Source: Cliona cf. orientalis (Eukaryota > Porifera > Demospongiae > Clionaida > Clionaidae). Taken from it: DNA of 64,000 bases. The stretch covers positions 4,082,545 through 4,146,544 of the forward strand of contig OZ005706.1 in the NCBI GenBank assembly GCA_963930775.1, given 5' to 3'. Below are positions 23,601 through 35,600 of this stretch, one piece after another. Position 1 is the first letter of the stretch. Each line of letters starts with the position of its first letter. The notes under the pieces were generated by a model. It worked only from the letters and a program-made list of their open reading frames with translations, was not told where the DNA came from and did not search any database. Made by a program: the position numbers and the translations under genes.

Positions 23601-26600
23601 ATGGAGCTCAGGCCACCCACCATAGCAAGAGTTGCAAAAGGAGAAGCTAAAGTGCTCGAGAGTCGGTGTTTACAAGTTCCTAAAACTCTATTGAGAAACT
23701 GGTTCGATCGGGAGAAAAGTTGGATTGGGAAGACTATCGAAAGCAACGGCTGAGATCAAACAGATCGTCGAAGATCAAATGAGGGTTGATGATGAGACCA
23801 CGGCTTACCAGTTGAATCGGATCTTGACTGAGAAAGGCTACTCGATCAGTCTGCGAACAGTCCTCAGATGCCGGACGGCTTTGGGCTGGACCTTTAGAGG
23901 CAGCGCCTACTGTCAGCTGATACGTGAGGCAAACAAGGTTAAGTGACTGGCTTGGGCAAGAGACCACGTGCATGTGACACGTTTGATGATGTTGTTTGGA
24001 GCAATGAATGTACTGTCCAGATGGAAAGCCATCGTCGGTTTGCCTGCCGAAAGCAAGGAGAGCCCCCTCGTCCAAAGCCCAGGTAAGCTTGCCACTTTAT
24101 TACCCCGTGCGCATGCGCAAGGGGTAAAGTAATCGGTTGTGTCATTGTTGTGAGCACAAAAATCACCATATCTCGAGATGTAGGCATCTAAGCGACTCGT
24201 AAGCACAACAAATCAATCGAATTCGGCGAAAAAATGGCTTCAATGAGCGTCAAATCGATGGATACGGTGCACGGGTGTCACAAATAGTCTTTTTGTTGGC
24301 TAATGTAGCCACAGCTATCGACAGTGCCTACTCAAATGAATAATGCATGCCCATTGTGTTCTCTGCTCATGCACACAACTAAGTAGCCATAAAAAATATT
24401 ACGACTGGTAAAGATCATCAGAACTAATAATGCTCGTGAAATCAATTAGTATAGTCTAGATCTGGTGCAGAGAGAGTGCTTTTTGTCACTGGGACCTCGG
24501 GTAGCTACGTATAATTAAGCAGCATTTCCACTAATTTTCTGAAGTTCACAAAATTATATCCATGCACACAAAAGCAACTCTATAGATTGCGCAATGTGTG
24601 CGTGGGATATGTGCTCGACAGAGCTCTACTTTGACATTGTGTACATGTACACACTTGTGGAATAGTTTGTTATATGCGTCCCCAGTGGCTTATTTGTATA
24701 TCTTTTTTGTCATATTTATAGACCCAAACACTAATGTGTGGGCCGGGATATCAAAGAAAAGGTAGAGAACAGGAATATGTATTTTTTGAGGGGATCATGA
24801 AGAAAGAGTTGTTTGTCAGCATCCTTGACGGCACACTCGTACCCTTCATCAATGACGTTTATCCTGATGGGCACAGATTCATGCAGGATAATGATCCGAA
24901 GCATACGTCTGGCTATGCTTTTGACTGGATGCAAGATCACTCCATCAATTGGTGGAGGACTCCGGCCAAATCGCCAGATCTGAATCCGATCGAGAATCTC
25001 TGGCACTAACTTAAAGAGTTTATTCGCAGAGAGGTCAAACCAAACACCAAGGATCAACTGATTCAAGGAATTGCTCAATTTGGAGAACTGTTGATGTAGC
25101 CAAGTGTGTAAAATACATAGGGCATCTTAAAAAAGTCATCCCTAAAGTTATGCTACTGAGTTTTTTTGTAATTGGATAAGTATGTAATCTGTGTAGAGTA
25201 TTGTTGACCTTATTAATAATTGTAGTGTACCTTCACATAAGTTGCTGACAGTGTTTGTTGATATACCCTTGATCACAGAAGAAAGCAATTTATTATTATC
25301 GTGTGCACTGAATCAATGTGCAGCAAATATGAAATAATACTGTGTGCAATTACTTAACATGTGCATGGTAATGTATACTGCATGTGCATATTCACTATTA
25401 CTTAGCATTGCTACGAAGTCTCTTACACTCTAGCCCGATAGATTCTGTACACTTGATTCACAGTGCCTTGAACTCTGCAGGAGTGTTCCAGAACATCCCT
25501 ATACGAAATCTCATGCATGTTACTAGCACTTACATGCATGTTGACCCAAACATGCCTGTAACATGAATGTTATATTCATGTGTAGTGCATGTCAAAACAA
25601 CATGCATGTTACACTAGGGGCAAAATGCATGTTGTATGCATGTCAAAATAAGGGTAGCATGCACAGCGCATGTAGCAGGAGTAACAGGCATATACATGTA
25701 ACAGGCAAGTGATATGCATGTTTCATGTAGGTGACATGACATGTTTGATGCATGTTAAAAAGGTGTATATGCTAAGTATATCATATAGGTATTCGTTCTG
25801 AATCTCTTGACGTTTAAACGTGCGCTGACCCCATCCCACCTAGATCTATATGCGTACATGTACGTGTACATAGATGAGGAAAGCGATTTTTTTAACTTCT
25901 TAATTGCCTGTTTTAATCCTTAATTGTTTTACGCATGTTACATGCATGTCATGTAACATGCATGTAGCATGCATGGAAAACGTCCCAAATCCATGCATGT
26001 TACATGAAACATGCGTGATACATGCATGTAGATACAAATGGAACCAGCATATAACATGCACCAAGATTAGTGCATGTCATCACCTGAAATATGCATGCAA
26101 CATGCATGTTACATGCACAAGATTTCGTATAGGGATAGTTAGTATTTGATTTTTCAGGAGTTGCATTTCATGCAATGGAAGGTCTGGGAGCTCCCTCTCA
26201 CCAGAAAATGTGCACTGGATCATTACTGCCTCACCAAAAAAATAATTCTCTAGCCAATTTGAGAGCGAGTTTTGGTGCCTTACTTTCACACATGAGTTTT
26301 GGATTTCTGTCAATCACAACCTTTGCTGGAACTAGTTTTGTACGATCGATCACAGATGATGGCAAATACTTCCCCTTTTGACTTGGCTGAAGTTTGGCTC
26401 CAGGATTCTATGCATTGAGTGGCCAAAATGGACGACGATTGTGCTGAAGATGAGTGCGGCTGCACTGATGGCGGCTGAGCAGGGGGTGGTGGATACAGCG
26501 ATGGTGGCTGAGCGGGGGTTATGAATACAGCGATGGCGGCTGAGTGGGAGGGTGGTGGATGCAGAGGTGGTGGTAGGTGCAAAGGTGGCGGGGGGTATAT

Positions 26601-29600
26601 TGGAGGTGGATGCAGTGATTGTTGGGGCTAGTGCACTGATGGTGGCTGAGTGGGGGGTGGCGGATGCGGAGCTGGCAGCTGAGTGGGGGGTGGTGGATGC
26701 AGAGCTGGCGGTGGGTGCAGAGGTGGTGGGGGATACAGGCTGGAGGCTGCAGACCATCAAAAGAAAAGTCAGCAAATGAATTATCAAAACTGTAGTCATC
26801 CAAGCTATTTGTAGGTAGTTGAGCATGAGCAAACATCAAATCACGTTGCTGCCTTTCTAACTGGGCCAGTCTAGACAAAATCTGTTCCTGCTTCTGGAGA
26901 ATCGATTTTTGTATATTGAGAATTGAAGAGTGCCCTTGTTCTAAAATTGTCACTCGATCGATGAGTTCTTGGAGCTCCATTTCTAACATGATAGTATCCA
27001 AAGATATTGCCAATTTATCCCTGCCATTTTCACCATCATCACTGCTGCAATTACCACTGTCACGGTTGTCGCCGTTATCATCACAACCAGCATCATCCTG
27101 GTCATGTGATTCATCAGCTGGACTAGATTCAGTGCTGCTTTTCTAAGGGTACTGCTCATGTTCACCACACTCTTCTTTTTGTGATTCTACAGCTGGGCTG
27201 CTTTGCTGAACCTGCTGTTCACTTTGGCCAGGCTCTTCTCCTGAGTTTACACCTGAGCAAGACCCTGTGCAGCATGCAAAGTAACTGCTCATCCATATAC
27301 ATGTGTATGATCTAGGATTAAGGCTGTCATATCGCTAATAATGACCCCTTCAGATACTTACTCTTCTTCTCTCGGAGGTCTTTGAGACTCTTTCGTAAGG
27401 ACATCTTGGCTAGGTGACGACAATTTGACGAAAAGAGAGCAGTAGTTTCAGCAAAAGATGGATGACAATAGAGTAGAGGCAGGTAGCTTCAGCAGAAGAA
27501 TGACGACTAGAACAGAAAACGATCGTGATCGGCTTTTATCAACGCTTCAATGTTCTCACCTGCTGTCAAAAGGTCGTGACCTTCATTACGCACGCGTACC
27601 GTACCGTATATTGAGCAATAATGTGATCGTTTCCGGTTCGTTGTTTAAATACAACTCACCGTTCTACAGCTGTAGAACTGAATCGCAACGTTAACTTTTT
27701 ATTGACCGCTACTGTATTGTGTGGACTTTACCAAAATGATTTTGTTTGGGAGATGTGGTGTTATTTCTTACCACAATCATCAGTGCCTCAATTCATTCTT
27801 GACAGAAACACCAATTGTTCTTGACTTAATTACAAATGGCACAGTGTATGAATTAAGAACAGGAAATGACGACTCTCTGAGTTAGCATAGAGTGACTTTG
27901 ACACTTTAAGCTGAGTTATTGACTGATCATATACATGTAGTTTACCATGGTCAAAGTAAATTCTACACCTCGGTTACGGATTTATTACACTGAGGGCCCG
28001 CTTGGTGCTTAACCTATGTACTTATCTGATATGGTCTCACACCATCATTATACATTTCAATACCTTCAAGCTCCTCTTCATCACTAGAAAGTTCTTGCAC
28101 TCTCTTTCTCTTTTGAGGATCACCTCTCCTGTGCAATTGTGCTTCACCTACATAACCACGAAAGTATAATTTCAGCAGTACATACATTATATAAAGCGGT
28201 ACACCATACCACAAGTAGTGCCAGCAATTTCCTTTTCACTAGAATATAAAAGATAAAGTAATAAGTAGAATACTAAATGTAGTGTCTTACTCCTTTGTTT
28301 GTCGGGTTGTTGACACTTTCTTTCTTGATGGTTCTTCACCACTTTCAAATTCTGTGAGACAATGCACAATGAACCACTCTAGTGCAAAACCTGAACAACC
28401 AGTTACATGCACATGTATGCAATGACATAAGAATATGTTTTGGAGTAGGGGGGTTGAGATTTGATAATCGAGTAGCTGTACCATGGTGGCCCGCCCCAAT
28501 CTAGTGGGGTCTAGGGGCATGCAACCCCAGGTAAATTTGTTTTTTGTTTTTTTACATCTCCTTAGATCGATTCTGGTGCATTCTGAGCTCATAAATACTA
28601 AGATTTTTTGGAGTCTTCTTTAATTGTACCATTAATATTTTGTTGGGGCAAGCTCAACCCATGTGTGCAATTCATCCATTTACTGGAGCACATCCATCGG
28701 TAGTGAGGCAGGCATCATATCATGCCATGTGTACAGGTTTGAGGTTAAGTAGCATTAAAATGCGTGAGCGTGAGCGTCAGGATTGGCTAATTCAATTAGC
28801 GAATCGTGAAGGGGCATGGCCGAAGAGGCCATACGAGTGCTTTTGGTTGAAGGTGGGCGTATTCAGAAAGAGCCAGGGATGATTATGCGCGTGTAATTAG
28901 CGACCGGAAGTGGCCCCTGAAGAAAAGACCGGTAATTGCCCACATCAAAGCAAGATCAAAGCATTCTTTCTTAACTATTAACCGCAACGACTTCATTATT
29001 AATTAAACACTAAGTAGTTTTTTGTTTGAAAAAAAAAAGATTTTAATTAATTAATTTAGGGGGGAACTGGGAGCACTTGGGGACATAATTTTTGCACCGG
29101 TGTGCAGAATGGATCGAATGCAGAGATTTAACCTTTAGGAATTTTGATTCACACCTTAGAATTACAGTTACAGCCCTTTGAAGTTTCCCCATATGTTTGT
29201 ACAGGGAAGCCATGCATTTGCAATATTTCTGCGTGAGGGGCGGGGCCATGTGCGCACATAAACGTGACGACCTATACCAACTTTTTGACAAAATTGAAAT
29301 TTAGGCTGCCTGCTTGCATTGTATGCACTATGCATCCAGCTCGATTATATGGTGGTTTTTGGACAATTTTTTTCCTGCTTAGTGTTCTAACACTAAGTAG
29401 TTACACACTAAGTAGAAAAAAAATAAAATAAAAATAATTCACAGGGGGTTTGGGAGCACTTGGGGAGATAATTTGTACATGGGCACACAGAATGGGTAGA
29501 AACTAGAGATTTGACCCTGGGGAATTTTGATTCATGCCTTAGAATTAAGTTATGGCCCTTTAAAGTTTCCCATATGTTTGTATAGGGAAGCCATGCATTT

Positions 29601-32600
29601 GCAATGTCTTCCGCCCACGCGCGCGCTACGTGAAAAACGGGGAATACCTGTGGTGTGCGTTATTTAGAAAATTTCTCAAAATTGGAGTACCGTATTCGCT
29701 CGATCAGACGCCGTGGCTACTATTTATTTCATCGCCCGAGTTTGTGCGGCGTTTATTCGAGAGCGGCGACTATTAGAGAGCGGCGTTTATTAATACCAGT
29801 AGCTGCCAGAGAGGCAATCCTAACAGAAACGGTCGATTGACACCACTGATCAAGGAGATTCTGGCCCCTTCGCTGATGTAGAAGAAGGTTAGAAGTTGTT
29901 CTAGACTGTTTATTGTGTACCTACCATCGAAAACGAGTCGCGAGGCATGTCCACGTGCTGGAGATTTCGAATAGTAGGCGTGGCGCGGCTACTATTCGAG
30001 AGCGCGGCGACTATTTTGTTCAGCACTTCCGGAGGTGCGGTGACTATTCGAGAGCGGCGACTAATCGAGAGCGGCGTCTGATCGAGCGAATACGGTATAG
30101 GTTGTTTGCTCTACTGTGCATCCTAGGTTGTTTACTGGCTTTGTATGGCTCTACTGTGCATCCTAGGTGTATTATGTGGTTTCTGGACAATTTATTTCTG
30201 CTTAGTGTGCATGCTAGCTTGAAAAGCAAATTTAAATAATTAAATACTCTAATTCATGGGGGGTTTGGGAGCACTTGGGGGGATAATTTTTACATGGGCA
30301 CGCAGAATGGGTCGAAACTAGAGACTTGACCCTGGGGAATTTTGATTCACACTTTAGAATTAAAGTTATGGCCCTTTGAAGTTTTCCCATATGTTTGTAT
30401 GGGAAGCCATGGATTTGCAATGTTTTCCGCCCTCAGAAGAGCGCTTCAAGCTATTAAGGACCATTACCCACTTTGGTCAAAATTAATGTATAGGTAGCCT
30501 GCTTGCATTGTATGGCTCTACTATGCATCCAGCTCGACTATGTGGAGGTTTCTGGACAATTTTTTTTCTGCTTAGTGTGTGGTCTCCTTGTTACACCATA
30601 AGATAAAAGAATTTCCGTACGAGTAATGTAATGTAATATAAATAATTAACTTATCTAGCTGTAGGAAGGGTTTTATGACATAAAATTTACATATAACAGT
30701 CTACAGAGATTGAGAGATTGTGACGACTCTGAAGTTGTATATTGAGGTGTCCATCTAGCTAGGTAGCTCTATAGCTAAAGCTTGTTTATTATAGCAGTTC
30801 TGAATCATTAATTTGTGTACATTTCTGATACTATCATGATGGCTAATGTATTTATAATATTGTAGCATAATTTTAATAATTATTATGTTGATGATTGTGC
30901 AAAGGGGCTCTGTCTCACATGATTATAAAAAAATTAGCAGAATGTCTCACATGATTATAAAATTAGCAGAATCTAATATAAACCTGGATTATTTCTCACT
31001 TACACAATATTATTATCAGCAAGGAGTGTAGTCTCAACTAGTCATATCAACATAAAACTGGATTTGGTGTAATAGCTAATTAAACTCTGAATTGTGGTAA
31101 GTTCAAACCACTAAGGTTCATGTACTTTGTATTATAGGTATAGCTAGTACTATAAACAATTTATACTGCTGCAATTTAGCTATACCTAAAATGGATCTTC
31201 AGCATTTGACATCAGATTATTATGAATCCAACAGTCAATATAATGGTAAGTCTATAAGAGTTATTAATTCTGATAGGAATAGCTATGATACCTACTTGAG
31301 TTGTTACTATAATAATGATAATAATTACTATTTGATATTAGAAAAGTATATACAGACAATTCCAACTTCATCAGCTGACAGGATATCAATCTAGTTTCCA
31401 CAGTGGATAATATGGTGGGTCCTGGACATCTTAACTATTGCTCAATATAATATTGTATTATGTGGGTGCCACTGCAACTGCTGCATATGCTGTACTCAGG
31501 TGGCCCGATATGACAACTGTGACTGCAAGTGATAATTAAAAGAGTGTCAGGTGGTCATCCGGTAGGTGCTACAGTAGCTTCTGAATCAGCTGGATGGTAC
31601 AATTATTATGCTGTTGGAATTTCAGGTGGCCATCAACAGCTACAGCATGTAGCATATTATCAGTTAATGTTTTTAATACTCTGACTTATAATTAAAATTA
31701 CAAGGAGTGAGCGAGCGAATGATTTGTTGTGTATGCCACACAATAGTAGGATTTGCCGAGGCTTTTGAATAATAATGTGTGGTTACGTTCTATGCATGGT
31801 CCCCCATACAAATGTGATGGTATTCTTAATTACAGGTTGTTGTAATTCTTTTATCTTATGGTGTGGTTTAGCTTGTTATACACTTAGTAGAAAAAACAAA
31901 CTATTAAATAAATAATCTAATTCATGGGGGTTTTGGGAACACTTGGGGGATAATTTTTATATAGGCATGCAGAATGGGTCGAAACTAGACATTTGACCTG
32001 AAAGAATTTTGATTCACGCCTTACAATTAAAGTTATGGCCCTTTGAAGTTTTCCAATATGTTTGTATAGGAAGCCATGCATTTGCAATGTTTTCCGCCCA
32101 CGCACTACGTGAGGGGCGGGGCTACGCGCGCACATAAATGTGACGACCATTACCCACTTTGGTCAAAATTGAAATTTAGGCTGCCTGCTTGCTTTGTATG
32201 GGTCTATAATGCATCCAGCTCAATTATGTGGTGATTTCTGGACCTTTTTTTTGCTTAGTGTATCCGTTTCTTGTTACACACTAAGTAGAAAAAAACAAAA
32301 TATAATAATTCGTGGGGGAACTGGGAGCACTTGGGGAGATAATTTTTACATGGGCACACAGAAGAGGTTGAAACTAGAGATTTGACCTTGGGGAATTTTG
32401 ATTCATGCCTTAGAATTAAAGTTACGGCCCTTTAAAGTTAGGGAAGCCATGCGTTTGCAATATTTTCCGCCCACGCGCTACGTGAAAAACGGGGAATACC
32501 CGTGGTGTGCATTATTTAGAAAATTTTTCAAAATTGGAGTGTAGGTTGTTTGCTTGCTTTGTGTGGTTCTACTGGGCATCCTAGGTGTATTATGTGGTTT

Positions 32601-35600
32601 TCTGGACAATTTTTTTCTGCTTAGTGTGCACGCTAGCTTGTTACCAACTAAGTAGAAAAAAACAAAATAAATTAATTCACGGGGGGTTTGGGAGCATCTG
32701 GGGAGATAATTTTTACATGGGCACGCAGAATGGGTCGAAACTAGAGATTTGACCTTGGGGAATTTTGATTCATACCTTAGAATTAAAGTCACGGCCCTTT
32801 GAAGTATCCCCATACGTTTGTATAGGAAGCCATGCATTTGTAATGTTTTCCGCCCACGCGTACGTGAGCGGCGTGGCTACGCGCGCACAGTAACGTGACG
32901 ACCTTTACCCACTTTTGTCAAAATTGAAGTTTAGGCTGCCTGCAGGCTGCCTGCTTACATTGCATGGGTCTATTGTACATCCAGCTCAACTATGTGGTAG
33001 TTTATGGACTTTTTTTCTGCTTAGTTGGTCCGCTTCTTGAAAAAAAAACAAAACTTAAATAATGTAATAATTCATGGGGGATTTAGGAGCATCTGGGGAC
33101 ATAATTTTTACATGGGCACGCAGAATGGGTCGAAACTAGAGATTTGACCTGAAAGAATTTTGATTCACGCCTTAGAAATGAAATTACGGCCCTTTGAAGT
33201 TTCCAATGTGTTTGTATAGGGAAGCCATGCGTTTGCAATGTTTCTGCCCACACACTACATGAGGGGCGGGGCCACGCGCGCACATAAACGTGGCGACCTT
33301 TACCAACTTTTTGACAAAATTGAAATTTAGGCTGCCTGCTTGCATTGTATGGTTCCACTATGCATCCAGCTCGATTATATGGTGGTTTTTGGACAAAAAA
33401 AAAAATTTTTTTTTTTTCTGCTGGTCTCCTTGTTACACAACAAGTAGGAAAAAAAAATCTAACTTAAGTAATTAAATAATCTAATTCATGGGGGGTTTGG
33501 GAGCACTTGGGGGGACAATTTTTACATGGGCACGCAGAATGGGTCGAAACTAGAGATTTGACTGGACAGATTTGTGATTCACACCTTACAATTAAAGTTA
33601 TGGCCCTTAGAAGTTTCCTCATGTTTGTATAGGAAGCCATGCATTTTGCAATGTTTCCACCCACGTGCTGCGTGAGGGGCGGGGCTACGCACGCACATAG
33701 ACTTGATGATCTTTACCCAATTTGGCCAAAATTGGAGTATAGGCAGCCTGCTTGCATTGTATGGCTCTACTAAACATCCAGCTCAACTACATCGTGGTTT
33801 CAAGATAATTTTTTTTCTGCTTGGTGTGTGGTCTCTTTGAAAATTACACACTAAGTAGAAATTACACACTAAGTAGAAAAAAACAAATATAATAATTCGT
33901 GGGGGAATAGTTGAGGACATAATTTTTACATGGGCACGCAGAATGGGTCAAAACAGACCCCTCACCAGACGCACCATCAATGAAACCCGAAAATATCCCC
34001 ACCAATAAAAGGAGCCAGAAGAGGAGGAAGAAAAGAAAACAATGCTACTCCTAACATATATCAAAGGAGTCAGTGAAAAAATCGACAGGGTCTGTGCCCC
34101 CCTTGGAATCCAGACAGCTTTCAAGTCCCAGAACACCCTGAGACAGATGCTGATGAAAGTGAAGACGAAAACACCTGAAGATCTAAAAAAAGGAGTGATC
34201 TACGAAGTTCCATGCACAGACTGCACCAAGGTATATATTGGAGAAACTGGACGCAATCTGAGGACGAGGCTGAAAGAATACAAGTATGCAGTGAAGAGAA
34301 ACGATGACAGAAATGGCATAGCAGTGCATGCCCAGAGGAGTGGACACAGAGTAGACTGGGAGGCTGCAAGGGTCAGAGACATGGAGGATCACACAGCAAA
34401 GAGGAAGGTGTTGGAAGCAATAGCCATCCAAGAGAGCGAATGCACCAGCAACCTGGACGTGGGACTAACTCTGAACCCAGTCTGGAGACCTCTCCTCAAA
34501 ACACAACCCCCTCCAGTATCATAAAAACTCACAATCTTCCAGTCATGCTAAACTCGTCATTTTCAAAACCTTTCAATATTCCATCATAATCATCATACCT
34601 AATTATCCGTAGAATACGCATACGTGTTCTATTTAAGTACTTTGTGCTACTGTGTGTGTTCAGTTCTCGACTGAAGAAGGTCCGCGGACCGAAACGTATC
34701 GAAATTCGATGATATTCTTTGATGTACTACGTTCAAGTTCAATAATCTAACAACAAAGTACATCGAGTTGAGAAATATAACTAAAACTGTTTTGTTGTGC
34801 TTTTCCCCTGGCCTTGTGTGTGTGCTGTGGTGATCTTGAGTACTAGTAGGAAATAACGTGTTGCAGGGGCCACTGGTACTGAACCTCAACACTGATCATA
34901 TACTCTGAGTTTTCTAGGCTCCTACTACGTAGGAGCATAGACGGCCTGCTTTCATTGTTCTGGACAATTATTTTCTGCTTAGAGTGTGGTCTCCTTGTTA
35001 CACACTAAGTAGTTACACACTAAGTAGAAAAATTACACACTAAGTTACACCATAAGATAAAAGAATTTCTGTATGAGTAATGTAATGTAATGTAATGTAA
35101 TGTGATGTAAATAATTAACTTATCTAGCCATGGGAAGGGTTTTGAGATAAAATTTATATATACATGGACAGAATGAAAAGTCTTCAAAAATGTTGTGGAC
35201 AGAATTTTTAGTTTTACTTTCATATCTGAGTAATTCGGAGTAAATGCTAGATTTAGTGGTTTTAACGCGCGGGGGAAGTCCCGTATTCTACGTACGTCCA
35301 TACAGTCTGTACAAACTCGATCCTAGGCTATGACGCATTCGCCCAATCGTGGATACTGCTTACTAATTAATAAAGACAAACGAGCATACCTGTGGGTTTG
35401 TTCGGGGTCGCACGAAGGTCATCTTAGCCTTGGCTAATGCATGTCAGAACGTTAGCTACTGAGGACATTCAAGCGATCGATCCAAGAGCGGCACTAGCTA
35501 CTAGCTACAGGATAGAGTTGGCACTATGTTTAGAGTTCGCTAGGACAGCCTGTCTTCACTAGGTGGAGTCCAGCGAAGCTGCACTCACCCTGATCGAAAT

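Larger units (their letters stand above)
23550..25179 (+). pseudogene. Tc1-like DD34E transposase, intron-containing, decayed
   Basis: Cut-and-paste transposase. The N-terminal paired-like HTH is seen as MMVFSTYKKQRILHF then, one frame over, VGVYKFLKLY, GRLSKATAEIKQIVEDQM and GYSISLRTVLRCRTALGW. The catalytic core has VVWSNECTVQMESH, FMQDNDPKHTSG and SPDLNPIENLWH; 34 residues separate the second Asp from the Glu (DD34E). In the first motif Asn stands where the family has the first catalytic Asp. The tail DVAKCVKYIGHLKKVIPKV is standard. Lesions: a frameshift near 23640, TGA at about 23686 and 23944, frameshifts near 23975, 24770 and 25076, and TAA after ENLWH. An intron at 24083-24721 interrupts the core. 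Inactive here. Confidence 0.85.
25398..27404 (-). pseudogene. Transposon-borne coiled-coil / proline-rich / BEN-like gene
   Basis: Second gene of the Tc1-like element. Exon 1 is 27404-27362 (MSLRKSLKDLREKK), then a 97-bp GTAAGT...GCACAG intron (27361-27265), then a long exon from 27264 in frame. Order: acidic Ser/Glu/Asp region; coiled coil LEMELQELIDRVTILEQGHS through LSRLAQLERQQRDL (26.85-27.0 kb); a Pro/His-rich repeat (26.43-26.76 kb); then KLVPAKVVIDRNPKLM, LALKLARELFFGEAV, CTFSGERELPDLPLHEMQLL and, after an insertion, FWNTPAEFKAL and GLECKRLRS. The last block looks like a BEN domain, a DNA- or protein-binding fold of chromatin factors. Lesions: a TAG in exon 2, a frameshift in a T run near 26245, a 638-bp insertion and TGA in the tail. 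BEN call is by pattern recall only. Confidence 0.7.
23346..27714 (+). mobile_element. Two-gene Tc1/mariner-type transposon (4369 bp)
   Basis: Bounded by matching TIRs: left CAGTAGCGGTCAATAAAAGT from 23346, right its reverse complement ending 27714 with one extra A, and similarity continuing for about 40 bp. Both ends are flanked by TA, the target duplication of the superfamily. Inside are a transposase on the plus strand (23550-25179) and a spliced coiled-coil/BEN-like gene on the minus strand (25398-27404), converging tail to tail. Typical Tc1 elements are 1.3-2.4 kb with one gene, so a second gene is unusual. It sits in the 5.7-kb intron of POLD3. Two further elements have inserted into it (24101-24629 and 25497-26134). 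Confidence 0.85.
33957..34790 (+). mobile_element. Penelope-like element, 5'-truncated
   Basis: A GIY-YIG coding tail followed by a 3' region with a hammerhead-like core at 34671-34697. The left break falls inside a copy of the ~380-bp CTTAGTGTG repeat (after GCAGAATGGGTCAAAA), whose remainder resumes near 34960. Only the last residues of the RT (KGVSEKIDRV region) are present. Confidence 0.75.

Noticed and set aside
25497..26134. CRISPR-like array of short repeats
   Set aside because: Repeats are degenerate, palindromic, without unique spacers, bounded by TIRs and in an animal genome.
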